DNA of 64,000 nt from Phoronis australis (GCA_002633005.1 NMRA01000142.1:666860-730859); one strand, 5' to 3'; numbered from the stretch's first letter, positions 18,806-32,155 are shown. The notes: a model not told the origin generated them from the sequence alone. A program made the numbers and translations.

Positions 18806-19290
18806 AAAACCGTTGTTGTTTTCTTGATTTGTTTGGCTTTGAAAGTGTCAACAATTGCAAAAGTTTTAGTAACGTCTAAATATACCTCCTCACAGGAATC
18901 CTGAACAATTTTGAGAAAATGCAAACCTGAGCATAGTTATTTCTTGTAAGCTGAATGTTGAAGCTATTTATTGTGAAATGTTTTAAATGCCCTAAGCAAT
19001 GTATTATTTGGTTTTTCAACATCATACGTTTAAACTTTAATATATTATTGAGAGTGGGCACATTATACTCTCAAGTACTATTGAGAATGGAATGTAATTC
19101 ATGTTTATTGGGCTGGGAGAAAATTTTAGTCCTGTGCTAAACTTTTCTGTTTGTGGAACCCTGCTGGAACTTTCACATTGATTTTTAAAAATAAATTATT
19201 ATTTTGATTATTATTCCACAAAATATACATAATATTTCTCAAGTCACAGTATTCCACAAAACTTGCGCAGTGCGTAATATTTCGCAAAAT
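18806..19290. other. Rest of the copy-specific 1.07-kb segment, no gene
   Basis: AT-rich sequence without a recognisable domain. Near its end is a run of short related words (TTCCACAAAA, TTTCGCAAAA, TATTCCGCAAGG) leading back into the duplicated sequence. Confidence 0.4.
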
Positions 19291-20892
19291 CTGCGGAATA
19301 TTCCGCAAGGCAAAAATTGAACTTCTAATTACGAAAATGCTAATTGAGGAAATAAAAATGTAACATTGTAAACATGTTTAAGGTAAGGTATAGATTTGTT
19401 ACATACCATTTTTTATGGCCCTAAGTGGATATTAAAAAAGTGCGGAACCGTTCCGCACACTTTGAGACTAAATAATATTGTCTCATTTGAGAAAATATCG
19501 CCTTATTTTAAACTTACTTATATCTCTTGTGATTGAATAAGGCAACAACTTCTGGACTTGAATTAGTACAGAAAAAATTGTCAACTGCAAAAATGTCACC
19601 AGTTACAAATACCAAGGTGCTTTACTGTTGGCGATGTAGTCGCTCTTTCACTTTTTCAATGACCTTCATCATTTAATGTCACGGTGTTTCTCAACTAACC
19701 AACTACATTGCCATGAATACATGCATTACCAACAACAGTTCTGCATACATTTGGGCTATCATGACTACCTTCTTCATACTAATGTCATGGTTCAAGAAAT
19801 AAAGAGTTCTTTAACATAAGGAATCTGGTAATCAATGAAGTTATATAAAAGATTACAAAAGATATCTTCTCTAAATTAATATAACTACATTGAGGTCTTA
19901 ACCTTGAACGAAATAAATAAGGTTACAAATATATACATACATGTAAATAAAACTTTCCATGGTCTTGAATACAATGACATGGGCAATAAATGTTATGGAG
20001 TGCCTTCCTTACCAAGGGAACATAGATATCTTCAACTAGTTTTTCCAATATATAAAACCATGTTCTTAAAAACAGATCTACTAACACTTCAACTAATGTT
20101 TTTAAGTACTACATATTAATGTCATGGTTCAAGAAATAAAGAGTTCTTTAAAATAAGGAATGATAGGTAATAAATGGAGTTATATAAAATACTGTGAGGT
20201 CATAACGTTGAGAAAAATAAATAACGGTAGAAACATATACATACAATTACAGCAAATGCAATTTTTCATGGTTATGGGTACAAAACACATGCGAAATAAA
20301 TGTTGCGGATTGCCTTCGTTACCAAGGGCTACATCTCATCAAATATTTTGCAACCTATAAAGCCCATTATAACAGCACCATAAAAAAACTTGCAAAATTC
20401 GTTTCTCTAAAAACGTAATACTGTGAGGTCGTAACATTGAGCAAAATAAATAAGGCTATAAAAAAGTTTATACACGCTAATGCAGTTTTTCATGGTCTTG
20501 GATACAGTCACACTAGTAATAAATATTATTGTATTTGCATTACGATAACAATAAAACTTTTTGACAAAAAAAATAATAAATAAATATTCTGGACTACCTT
20601 CATTACATATCTCTTCAAACATTTTGTCAAACCTATCAAACCACTACTACATGAAAATTGTGCTTGGGAGCGTGTAATCACTTGACCTGCCGTTTCAGAC
20701 AGATAAATTTTTTTGCACTTGATTAGCAACTTCTTGGTTGAAAATAAGGTTTTTTAAAAATCAACACCTAATGATTGTTGAGACACTAACTTCGTATACG
20801 GACAACATAATCATGTTAGAAATATGTGAAGAAACAGGAGCCTTAGTAATGAAGGCAGTTGGTTACCTTCAACTGGAAATGTGTAATCTATG

Positions 20893-21667
20893 CTCGATCA
20901 TTCGCAGCTTGAATTTTCTTTGCTTGCATTTGTTCATTGTTTAGCTTAAATGTTATTGCTTTCAAGATATCCTCATTCAGAGGTGTTGGATTAAGTACCA
21001 AAAAGCTATCATAACATAACCTATGCTTGATCATTCACAACTTGAATTTTCTTGGTTTGCTTTTGTTCATTGTTCAGCCTAAATGTTATTGCTTTCAAGA
21101 TACCCTCCTTTAAAGGTGTTGGATTAAATACCAAGGAGCTGTCTTGACGTAAACTATGCTTGATCTTTCGCAATTTGAATTTTCTTTGCTTGCTTTTGTT
21201 CATTGTTCAGCTTAAATGTTATTGCTTTCAAGATATCCTCCTTCAGAGGTGTTGGATAAAATGCTAAAAAGCTATCTTAACATAACCTATGCTTGATCAT
21301 TCGCAATTTGAATTTTCTTGGCTTGCTTTTGTTCATTGTTCTGCTTAAATGTTATTGCTTTCAAGATATCTTCCTTCAGAGGTTTTGAATTAAATATCAA
21401 AAGCTATCGTAACGTAACCTATGTCTGATCTTTCAAGCAACTTGAATTTTCTTTGGTTGCTTTTGTTCATTGTTCGGCTTAAATGTTATTGCTTTCAAGA
21501 TATCCTCCTTCAGAGATTTTGGATTTAATATCAAAAAGCTATCGTAACGTAACCTATGCCTGATCATTCAAGCAACTTGAATTTTCTTTGCTTGCCTTTG
21601 TTCATTGTTCAGCTTTAATGTTATTGCTTTTAAGATATCCTCCTTCAGAGGTTTTGGATTAAATACC
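20893..21667. repeat. 133-bp minisatellite, second array
   Basis: Unit starts at 20893, 21026, 21159, 21292, 21424 and 21559 (spacing 132-135). Unit order and unit variants match the first array, which supports duplication of the whole array rather than independent expansion. Confidence 0.9.
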
Positions 21668-21899
21668 TTCTGAACATGAGCTGAAATAAATCACACCCAA
21701 GAGCTTGGTTAGTAAGATAGATCTGGTGAACAGTTTAATGTTAATAACATTGATCTCGTAAGCAGTTTAATGTTTAATAAAAAGCATTATTTTCCCTGTT
21801 ATTCTATCTAAAATGAAAATCAAATTAGTCTTTGGATTGTCATCAAATCGAATTTGGAAGCTTGATCGATCTACAGCCAGCTCTTAACTTTGCCCCTTT

Positions 21900-23570
21900 A
21901 ATATATTCCTTACGAATGTTTTCTAATTAACGGGTTAGTTTCAGCAACTCGTCCTCTGCAGAAAAATTCTGATTTGAAATAAAGTTTAAAGTTTCAATAC
22001 GACTTAATTTCAGGTCATTTTGTTTAGTATGGTTTTGCTTCTTTTTATTGACTGAGAATGGAGTTGTCATTGTTCTTAAATTAATCGGCACTACTTCAAA
22101 AAGAAGTTTATCACTAATTGAAAACTGAGAACAATCATTAAATTCAGTATGTTCGGGAAGATTTACCTTACACTCATTAACAGTATTTGCAATGACTTCT
22201 TTTTCTTGAATAACATACGTCTTGGCTAACAACAAAGAGTTGTTAAATCGCCAAAATCCACGTCCTTTTTTAAAATTGTAACAATACAATAGCCGAGTGA
22301 TCGTTCTGTACCCAGGTAGAATTATTGTATTTTCCAGAAACCTCGCGAGTTCCTCTGTAACTAAAAATAGTCACTCTAGCACACTTACCTGGATTTCTTT
22401 TAAACCATGTGTATTTTTTTCTTACAGGATGCCCAACTCTCCAAGGGTCAACCAAATTTAGCTCAACTTTCAACTCACTAAAAACCTTTTTATTGGATAA
22501 AGGATTGTTGTTTCACTTATAGTTACAACAATCCAAATCATAATCCTGGACGTCGTTCCAATCCCCACAAAGAATCACAAATTCTGATGTAAATTCATCG
22601 ATTAACGTCTGAGGTGTTGGAAAAAAAGAGGGGTATGTGGATCATAGATGTTAAAAATAGGTTGAATTTTCACTCAACTATCAAATCTATAGCTAATAAA
22701 TTACCAGACGAGGCGTTTGATATTAGAAACACTGAACTCAAAGTTGTTAGCAAATAATGTAGTAACTCTTGTAGAATTGCTCGAACGAGGGGAGAAGTGT
22801 AACATTCAAACCATCATTGAATTTTTACCTGCAAACAATAGATGAATTATTTTCAAAAATATATGCTTTATAAAATACACTATTATCGGTTGTTCCAAAA
22901 CTGGGCTTGGTGCAAAAATGGACATGACAACGACTCATCTGATTTCAGCAAATTTACTCATAATGCAAATTTTGATAAAACGTTCCTTGCTCAAGCCAAA
23001 TGTCTTCTGCTAGCTCACTCGCTTTTGCCGAGGACAACAAGTTATGCCACCTATTGACCAAAAAGTCCTGTTTTCATCGATGAATATTCCATTGCCAGCA
23101 TTCTTTCTTTTGTTGTAAAGAACTTGGCGTGCTTTGTGAGTTGCAAATGTTACTATAATTCTGTCACATATCCAGTGTGTCCTGTCGATATCTTTGGGTG
23201 TCATCTGATTAGTGAGATTCGTATCATTGATCATTGCCATAACTATTTCATCAGTATTTTCGTTTCTGTGTTGCTTTCCACTGATGATGAGGGAGTTGCG
23301 TCTGGAATATTGTTCCATTTCATCAAGTTTGTCACTCATTATGTCCATCTTTTGTCAAGACATTGGACATTTTCCTTGAGTCTTAATGCCTCTAGCCCTT
23401 CAGATTTCTTTCAGTCCACCCTCCATTTTGTTTTCAGCTTCACATACTCCTACAGTGTAATGTCAACCACTGTCTTAATCACGTCTTCAAGTTTTTGCAT
23501 GAATTCGACTAATTCAAGGCTAAGTTTATGGCTTCAACGGTCTTTGACATGATTTTAGCGAGACGGCACC
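21900..23570 (-). pseudogene. L1-like LINE relic: ORF1 and endonuclease portion
   Basis: On the minus strand the upstream part (about 23400-23000) has a coiled coil then EMEQYSRRNSLIISG and KDIDRTHWICDR, with IIVTFATHKARQVLYNKRKN, the hallmark of L1-like ORF1 RNA-binding proteins. Downstream, about 22640-21930, come FVILCGDWNDV and NLVDPWRVGHPVRKKYTW, and then QNDHSAIVLL, which are motifs of the apurinic-type endonuclease of ORF2. GRGFWRFNNSLL follows as in the linker to reverse transcriptase. Several stops and frame changes break it. No reverse transcriptase follows; the element ends near the 133-bp array. Confidence 0.7.
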
Positions 23571-24220
23571 ATGTAGCAATGTGAGTTTAAAATCATGTCA
23601 TTTCCCGCCAATGTTATCACGTGATGGGGTGTTGCACAAATTTAAAGATTTAGAATTATTAAAAAATTATTAAAAAGGTTACATTTTCACCTTTTTGTTC
23701 TCTCCACTTGTTCTAGGTGTTGTCCTGTCCTCGTCAGTACATAAAACCAGTGGTAGATGAAGATAACAAAAATAATTTGTAGAATAATATGAGCAATTTT
23801 CCTCAGCGTCCTTCCTTCACCAGTTATGCTGGTTCTATTAGTCCTTCTACGAGTTACAGGGGGTGGCTCAACTCTCCGTGTGGCTCAACTTGTCGGGATC
23901 TCCCCTTCCATTATCAGATCTGATAAACTCAACACCACCCTATGGGCGATATACAGACGAATTGCATCAATACACGAATGTGTTTGGGACTGTGCCTAAA
24001 TTTTAGGACACTGACATTCATGGCAAAATTTATTGTCTTGATTCTGAAGAGTGGGATATTGGTAATTTTGCATTCATAATATTTCAAAAATATCGGACAC
24101 TGTGTCTGAAAATAGACTTAGCAGTTGATAGAATTGTCGAAAAAAAAATAACTGGCACAATGCTTTCATGGCTCCTTATTGTGCGTAACAATTCTAAGTG
24201 AATTATCTTTTATTATGATT
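23571..24220. other. No gene recognised
   Basis: Includes a GGACACTGTGTCTG-type palindrome near 24090-24110 and sequence loosely resembling the Tigger-like relic at 43.6 kb. Otherwise unstructured. Confidence 0.35.
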
Positions 24221-24778
24221 TTTGAATTTGAGATGGCCAATATTGCCTATTCTTAAAATTTGGTGCAAGCCCCGTCCTTGAGCAAAGTAATTTTTCACTA
24301 TTCCAAACTTGAAAATTCTTTGTTGCAAGGTTATTCACTTGTGTCCTATCATTGATTGTATCACATCGTTTCAACCCTAATATTAAGTTTGTTTCTGTAA
24401 TAACGTAAATGGCATATTGTGAATTAGAACTTAGCTGGCAAAGTTTGTTCACATGCTTGACGGCCTAGAAAATTATTATACCCATTTAGAGTGGACTACA
24501 AAATGGACCCTTTTGTGGGGAGCTTCAATGAAAATGTCACGTTTCATGTGGGTTGTTCTAGAAAAGCCACGTCGATTCCAGAAATCGCTTCTTTTCACAG
24601 GGATTCTTGGACGGATGTTTTTTATCTCATTATTCCTGAAACAGTGGAAGAGCAGATGCCATGTTGTCAAAAATGTGTACATCTTTCTGACGGATTGTAA
24701 AAGGAACGAAACTCTTTGGAAAGTTTCGAACTCCGAAAGTGATTTAACGTACGGTCTGTTTAGTTGGTGATTGCTTTC
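24221..24778. repeat. First copy of a 558-bp direct duplication
   Basis: Nearly identical to 24780-25337, separated by a single N at 24779. Both copies have the same length. Open frames inside it exist in both copies on both strands and are not convincing genes. Confidence 0.95.
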
Positions 24779-24779
24779 N
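24779..24779. other. Single ambiguous base at duplication junction
   Basis: The N lies exactly between the two 558-bp copies. Confidence 0.99.
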
Positions 24780-25337
24780 TTGAATTTGAGATGGCCAATA
24801 TTGCCTATTCTTAAAATTTGGTGCAAGCCCCGTCCTTGAGCAAAGTAATTTTTCACTATTCCAAACTTGAAAATTGTTTGTTGCAAGGTTATTCACTTGT
24901 GTCCTATCATTGATTGTATCACATCGTTTCAACCCTAATATTAAGTTTGTTTCTGTAATAACGTAAATGGAATATTGTGAATTAGAACTTAGCTGGCAAA
25001 GTTTGTTCACATGCTTGACGGCCTAGAAACTTATTATACCCATTTAGAGTGGACTACAAAATGGACCCTTTTGTGGGGAGCTTCAATGAAAATGTCACGT
25101 TTCATGTGGGTTGTTCTAGAAAAGCCACATCGATTCCAGAAATCGCTTCTTTTCACAGGGATTCTTGGACGGATGTTTTTTATCTCATTATTCCTGAAAC
25201 AGTGGAAGAGCAGATGCCATGTTGTCAAAAATGTGTACATCTTTCTGAAGGATTGTAAAAGGAACGAAACTCTTTGGAAAGTTTCGAACTCCGAAAGTGA
25301 TTTAACGTACGGTCTGTTTAGTTGGTGATTGCTTTCC
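24780..25337. repeat. Second copy of the 558-bp direct duplication
   Basis: Begins TTGAATTTGAGATGGCC like position 24221 and ends TTGCTTTC, after which unique sequence continues. Confidence 0.95.
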
Positions 25338-25441
25338 ATCAGAGACCACCAATGAAATTCAACTCGGGTACAACTTGGAACATTGTATACTGCTGTAAAT
25401 GATGGCAAAATGTCAGAGAGAATTTTGGAGTGATTTAATAT

Positions 25442-26081
25442 TCCGCCCTCTCTCTAAGGGCCTTGTTCACTTACTGGATTTCTGAGTCTGGTTGACCTGC
25501 TTCTAGAATTAGGTCATGCAACGCTGGTAGCTGTAACCCTTGATCCCTGTTCTCCAGGATGAAGGAACACTCCAAACTTGATATACCCACAAGCATAGGG
25601 GAACACACCCTAAACACTGTACACACCATCGACAATTTTTCAGACAGTAACGCCATGGTCTTTGTCAGAGAGGAACACTGGCACTCAAGGAAGGCCAAGG
25701 AGGCCATCTACATTAAAAGCAGACATCAGGGCTCAAGGGTTACAGCTCCCAGCTGTGTACGACCTATTTCTGCATGCGCGCACCAAGCCCAAAAAATAGG
25801 AGGCTCAAAATTTTGAGAATGTGGACCTTCTACTATAAAAACAGTTCAGAGCTATGAATTGTGCATTCGCCAAATTCCTTTCTGGTGGTTTTTTTGTCTG
25901 GTTTTATACTTTTTTCGGACTTTGCGTTTCTCTGAGGCAGACCTTTTTGCCCACTTCTCTAAAAGGGAGGCTTGTTCGAATGCCGAGAGCCCCCCTGGGT
26001 GCGCGCATGTTCTAGAACCAAGTCAACCTGGCGTGGGAAATCAAGTCAGTGAACAAGGCCCTTATAAGAGAGAGGGCGGAG
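25442..26081. mobile_element. Penelope-like 3' end with inverted terminal repeats, ~640 bp
   Basis: TCCGCCCTCTCTCT-AAGGGC at the left end is inverted at 26050-26081, giving about 30 bp of near-perfect inverted repeat through GCCTTGTTCACT. Inside, both arms encode the same Penelope-type GIY-YIG tail in opposite directions. On the minus strand at 25560-25471 it reads NRDQGLQLPALHDLILEAG. On the plus strand from about 25560 to 25800 it reads REEHWHSRKAKEAIYIKS, then a shifted frame with the same L-P-A-V-Y-D core. The element is therefore a long and a shortened arm of one retroelement end, head to head, rather than a classic DNA transposon. No target duplication was found. Confidence 0.55.
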
Positions 26082-27540
26082 ACATCAGACTCACCAGACT
26101 CTCAATGCTTTTTATTAAGTGATTTACCTATTGGAAACCAATGAAAAATTTATTCAATCGTAGTAATTTAATGGTTCTTTACTAACCTGATTGATCACTT
26201 TTTCTATAGCCTGAGCCATGACCACTTGCTGCCAGTATTGTATAGCCTTTGTAAATCTTCTTATTTCCAAAGATGTTTAATGTCCACTAATGTAGTTTGT
26301 GAAAGCTTGTCTTAATTGAAGTAATACATTCAAATCTCATTATGACAAACTTTGGGGCCTTATTGAATACGTTCATTGTTGCTGTGGTTTGGTGTAACTG
26401 GTTCAACTTTTTAGAGAAAATAAAAATCATGGAATACCAATAGAGTTGGCTTTTAATTGAAGACATATAATATTAACAACTAGTTCATTGTAGATGTACA
26501 GATAAACTTGCACAAGCCAGAAGACTGCATAATGCAGGTCTTCACCTGACCTCGGACTAACTTCCGCATTACAGTAACATTTCCAGGAAATTCAGGCAGA
26601 CAGAATCGCACTGTAAATCCCCAGCACCTGCTCATTTACATGTAGTAGTAATCACAGCTAAGTCGTCAACTTCGCTCAACTGCTGTCGCTCCAAAACGGG
26701 CATCACAGGTCCTAATATTTAGCGTGGAACTTTAACTACAAAATTCTTTGCAGAAGTCTTCAAGAGTGTCAACAGCTCGGTTGACCGTCTGCTTGTTTGT
26801 ATTCGCAGCGTGTGTGATGGTTAGTGGTTTCACCCTGCTAGATTTAATTTTCAAAACCTCATTACTGCTACTGGAAATATGCAGATAACATCTACAGGTG
26901 AACATGTTTTGTTATAACTGCCTTTCTTTCCAAAGCACATTTTCTTTGTGTGCCTGGTGTTTGGGTGATAGGACCCTTCAGTTATTTCCTGAAGGTAATT
27001 ATCTTTGACTGACAGGCTCATGACATTTTTTTAAAAAACTTCTCAATTCAGAGTTCAAAATTTTCAAAGTGTCTTTAATAGGTGGTCTGCTTCAACTTTT
27101 CTTGGTGAGATGGAGACTGTCCAGAATGCATGGTGTCAAATGGTCACGTGGCTAATGATTAGTGCTGCCACCTGGCTGTGGAGGGAGGAACATCTTCGCT
27201 GTGAATGGTTTACAGGGGAATGCTTTCAACTTGACAAGGAACATTTTACATTATGTATCTCAAGGATATACTTTGTACACTTTACATGAGAGTGAACTTG
27301 ACTTCTGTCAGCATAGAGGCCATTATATAAATAAATTAGGATCATGTACCCAATTATGTACAAAATGTTACCCGGTTAAATTTCTCTTTAAAAATGGATT
27401 TATTTTGGATATGGTCTCATGGGTTAAATACGCATTTATACAGTAAATTTAGACCATTAGAACATTCTATGGTTGAAGACGCAATTTACTGAGGGTAGTA
27501 TTCACCAGTAGTAAAAAGTAAGGCAACATCCTACCCAATT
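26082..27540. other. No gene recognised
   Basis: A 94-codon plus-strand frame (27162-27446) has no similarity that I recognise. A GTGGCTAATGATTAG word at 27149-27163 resembles a polymerase III A box, but no B box follows. Confidence 0.35.
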
Positions 27541-27690
27541 AGGGGTGGATCCAGGATTTTTAGTTAGATGAGGGGCAGGGCAGAGTATTCGCCAGGATTT
27601 GCCCCTCAAACATTCTAACATGCCCCCAAACTGCCAAATGGAATCTGGGAAAATTTATGGGGGCATTGGCCCCCCCTTAAATCCGCCACT
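27541..27690. mobile_element. Short MITE-like element with G/C-rich ends
   Basis: It begins AGGGGTGGATCCAGGATTTT and ends with TTAAATCCGCCACTG. The ends are imperfect inverted repeats (AGGGGTGGAT versus AGTGGCGGAT). This style of 'GTGGCGGATCCAGGATTTT' end is widespread in small invertebrate DNA elements. A related start lies at 37928. Confidence 0.5.
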
Positions 27691-30600
27691 GCGCAACCCC
27701 CCTATAGACCATGACAATATGTATCCTAGTGTAGCGACGATACACCGCCTCCCCCTTCGATTGTGACTTATAGTTTTTGCCCAAAAGTCATAATATATGG
27801 CAAGTGTACAGGCATGTGAATGAAGAACCATGATGATCAAATTCAAGCTTAGTGCTTGTAAAAACAAACCATTTGAAAACCTTTGTACAATTTATTAAAC
27901 CAGTCAACAACGTTCAACGATAGATTGCACAACCATAACATTACTTTCAAGTAAGATACAACAATCTCTAACTAATTAGGAATCACATCAAGTTTAAAGT
28001 CTCAGAACAGAATAAAAACCTAACTTTCAGTCTTAGGACAATAAGATTGAAAAGTGAGTTTCAAAGTCTAGTCAAACTACAGAAACATATATTTTCTGGT
28101 TATAAACATCCAAATCCAAAAAGAACATGACTTCAACTTTATGGCCAAGACTTAAAGCAATGTTGCTTGTTTTCCCCATTGCTCTAACCGAATTTACTTG
28201 TTAAGTGGTAAATAACAACCTGCATTACATCAAAGAAAAACTAACTTCATTTAGGCCACTGGTACCACTTTAAGATTGATCTCAAATTGTTCTTTGCTCA
28301 ACTAAGAAGTGATTTTTGGTCTTTACAATTCGTTATTGCTCGAAACCACGTTCGGCCAATGAAACGGCACGTCGTGAAAAGTTGACTTGCAGCTTCCTGG
28401 TCACCAGCAATAACTAACTGCCAGGAATTTTTTGAGACCAATTTCACTGCAGTAAGTGTTCTAAATGAAAATTTGTTTTGTCACAGATGGGTTTATTTGC
28501 TGTAAAAGAGAAATTCCAGTAATGATAAAAAACTCACTTAAAAAGGATACCAAGCCCAGTACTGGCCTATTAACGGGATACTAAAACTGACTTTCCCATC
28601 CAATACTCCGAAACAAAATAACGCTCTACAAACCTCAAAAGTTTGGAGGGAAATTTGAAAACTCCTTTCAAAGTCACCAAAACGGGCAAGCTTCACCTAC
28701 ACTTTTAGCAAATTACATGGCAACTGACTAGAGGTTAAAATACCCCACCAAGGACCACAATATCCAATCTGTGACTTTGGGAGTATGAGTTTTTAGTGGA
28801 TTCACAGCTTTAACTTGGAAGGTTTGACACCAATGATGAATCAATAGGTGACAGAATGAGGATTGGTGGAAATGATTAAAGCGGTATCCTTTTATTATAA
28901 AAGTGGCTTCCATTACAAAAAACAACTTTTGATTTAGACCACAAACCCTCAAGAAATTGGTCTCAAATTGTTCCATAGTCAAAATGTAGACGATTTCAAT
29001 GCTTCACAAGAACTGGCCCAATTTACTTGAGACCACGGTCTACAAGTTGACTCGTCATGACATATCACTTTATGCACAGAGCATGATCTCAAGAAATGAT
29101 GAGCTGTCAGTTCTTGGCAATTACCAGATCAATTCGCTTCTCATCTTGGTAAGGAACAATTTAGACACTTAATGATCTAAATCAAAAATTCACTTCTTGG
29201 CAAAACGTGGGTTTACAGCCAATTACAAATTCATGAATTATGAAACTATATCCTGCTCCAATTTTCCAAACACTTTCTTTTTTTCAGAGCAGTAACATAA
29301 AAACTGGGTGTTTCCATGCTGCAAGGCCAGTGCACGAGACAGCAATTTCGGAAAGATTGCCTTTTAAGCAAATCTTCGCACGACATGTTTCATTCATGAA
29401 TTAAGTGGAAGATGTTGAGGTCATCAGATAGGAAGCAAACAAACATGTTTTACCCTAAAATATGCAACAAAAATACAGTCAGGTAAAATTTTGCTGTTGA
29501 TGACGGGATCAATTTGAGTTGACGTAAAAAATATGGAGTCGATAGTTCAAATCATCCACAACTTGGCCAGATACTTCTACGGATAATATGCACGTCTTGA
29601 AATGATTTTGTTCAGTGTTACTTGAATGACTGCTTATTATGAAACGATTTATTCACCATACATAACTTCCCTGCTTCCGAAAATGTCAATGAAAGAAAAT
29701 GAATTCCTTAGAGGAATGCATACTTGCCTAGTTGCAGTTCAGGTCCCATTTCTGGACATTCCATGGTATAAATAGGAACTAATTTGTCAACAGTGGATGA
29801 CAAGTAATGTCAAAACGTTTCCTCATGTGGTTACCACAACAGCACTGAGATTTAAACTAAGACTAAGTTTACAAATAAATACCCTCATCAGGATTACACA
29901 TTGGTTCCTCTCGGTCAAAGGTGGACCCATTTCAATTAGAACTTTAAAAGACACAATAAGTTTCCAAAGTTAAACGAAATCACAAAAACTTTAAGACAAC
30001 CAGATGTTTGCTATTTCTTTACAAAAATATAGGAATCTTTAGTAAATGTTTTTTTGATCTTCTTTTTGAAAAAAAATCTGATCAGCCAGATTCCTTCAAA
30101 CTTCTGCTGTAAAACAGAGGGTGGCCCCAATTACACATTCTAAAGGATTTGTCGATAAATTTGTAGTGGTCTGAAAAAAATTAGTCTGTCAGTCACTGAA
30201 AGATAGATCGAGAATCCAAAGGTAATTTTCCTTTTACAGCTTGATGAATGTCGGCTCCTGAACTGATGATGTCGAGTCACAGCCCGACATTCAACATGCA
30301 AACACTGTCTAAATCTCGATCTGGTGAGCGCTATAGCTCTCCACTTCTAAAAACATGGCTACTAATTGCAGCACTTACGAATTATTGAAGACCATGTCTT
30401 ATCAGTGTTATGATATGGTTGATATCAGCGCCTAACGTGCACATTAAAAAGTCATGCTATGTAATTGTAGACATGTGTGCACAACCCATTACCAAAACGA
30501 TAACAAGAAACGATTCCAGTTAATCTGCCCACACAGCGTGCCGCAGCCAATGCAAAGAAAAATGGTGAATGAAACCTGGGACGAATAAAACGTGGTTTGT

Positions 30601-32155
30601 ATTACTTATGATAGTCTCAGGTGAAACTTCAACTGAAAATGAAAGAGTTAAGTGAAATTTAACATGCGCATGAAAGATGCACTAATTTTGTTTCTTAAAA
30701 CAAAACAAACGCTGACATCAAAATAATCTGTTTATAATCCTAAAATATAACAGAGGCAAAATTTTTATGCAACTTTCGTTTTAGGAACAACAGCGTCTAA
30801 CGTCCAAGGTATAATTAAGTTACCCAACATGAAATATTTGACCACTTATGATATACCCCATCCATTTCTACAGCCAACAAGTTCTACCCTGCAAAAACCC
30901 GAATACCTTTAAGTCCACAACAAACTTAAAACAATAGCAACAAGAACTCGAAAACAAACAAAACTCTTTGAAGGGCAATTCTTGGTGAAACAAAACAAAA
31001 TGCGAGCAATAACTTAGTTCAACTAAAACCTAGTCCGTCTGGAAAATAGTATGGCTAAGCCAAAAACTGGTAATAACCAGCTGGCAGTCTAACCACATAA
31101 ATTTTCGAAAATGTCAATAGGACAGAAACTGTGACCAGGGTATTGCACAAACAAGTAAAAAAGGAAATTTAACACTACCAAGTGAGCTAACATGCACGCA
31201 AAAATTACTTTTGCCAAGTAGATTATGCATAGATAACAAATATACTGACAAACACTAACAAAGAATGCTCACTTAAATGAGCCAACAAAGATCTACCTTC
31301 TTGAATAACGTAAATCTCATCAGTTCATTACCCTCAGTGTTTCAAGACACTGTCCAATGGTAGCTATGGTACAAAACTTAAAACTGGAACAGCATTAATT
31401 TCTTGCTAGATATTTTTTGTGAAAAAAACGAGAAAATGAAATTTCACTTTAACTTAAAAGTCCCATAAACCTGCCTGACATCACAAAAAATAACACGATT
31501 TGGTTAAGACAGCTTACTACCCATGAAGGTGGTGTAAACATATAGGTGATTTCTCAGCTTGTAAAGAAATGACAGTCGAATGTTTCGAAAACAGGCTCAA
31601 AAAGACGGATTGTATAGCAGGTCATTGCAGGAGACAAGCTCTAGCATAGCCAGAAGCATTCAACAGGGGAGGCAAATGAGGTGCTGAAATGAGTGGTAAC
31701 TTGGCAATGGGGCAAGCTGATAAACCGCGGCTCATCTGAGTAAAGGGGAGCGTTCCATAGACCTGGTTCTTGTGAGAAAAGCAAGAAATTCCAGAATCAC
31801 GCGAGTGGAAAGCGAGTACGCTCGAGAGCTTATTCGTCAATCTTAACAAAATGGCAGACATGTGATTGGTCGGTGAGGTTAGTTTTGAATTGTGAGATTG
31901 AATTATCTGTATCCGTTTCATAGCCAAAGAATTTTCACATTAGTTTTATAAAGGTAAACAGTCGGAATCTAAATTTAGTTTCTTTGACAGAAGACATGTC
32001 TGTAGCAACCCTAAAACTCACTTGGAATACAGCTATACATGAGAAGGAAATGCTGTCACAAATATGTGTGTCGTCTTGAATAAATACATGGCATTAAAAG
32101 GAAATATTGCAAATGTCACTGAAGACGCAGGCCAGCAAACTATATACCAAACATA
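27691..32155. other. Long stretch without a recognisable gene
   Basis: No domain is found on either strand. The longest frames (84 codons at 28728-28982, 101 codons at 31622-31927, both minus) show no family motif. Related words (TTGAGACCAATTTC, CTGTCAGTTCTT, GATCTAAATCAAAA) recur near 28270-28480, 29040-29200 and 34690-34880, suggesting a decayed dispersed repeat. A 10-bp hairpin stem is at 30245-30293. Confidence 0.35.
28261..28480. repeat. Decayed dispersed repeat, copy 1
   Basis: Shares 'CTCAAATTGTTC', 'CAATAA-GAACTG-CAG' and 'TTTGAGACCAATTTCA' order with about 28960-29200 and 34690-34880. Homology is judged by eye and divergent. Confidence 0.3.

Larger units (their letters stand above)
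17610..21667. repeat. Second copy of the ~3-kb direct duplication
   Basis: It starts at the equivalent of 14503 and continues to the end of the 133-bp array, about 109 bases into the sixth unit. The extra 1.07 kb at 18230-19290 contains a Penelope-like 3' end. Confidence 0.9.

Noticed and set aside
24453-25328. 105-codon plus-strand frames as genes
   Set aside because: They occur in both halves of the 558-bp duplication, overlap long frames on the other strand and show no domain.
27149-27163. A-box-like GTGGCTAATGATTAG as a SINE promoter
   Set aside because: No B box or tRNA-like fold at the expected distance.
30245-30293. Hairpin with CTGATGA resembling a hammerhead core
   Set aside because: The 10-bp stem is real, but the CTGATGA lies in the loop and no GAAA follows stem II; no catalytic core can be built.
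31622-31927. 101-codon minus-strand frame as a gene
   Set aside because: No family motif, no splice context, and a composition like surrounding repeat DNA.
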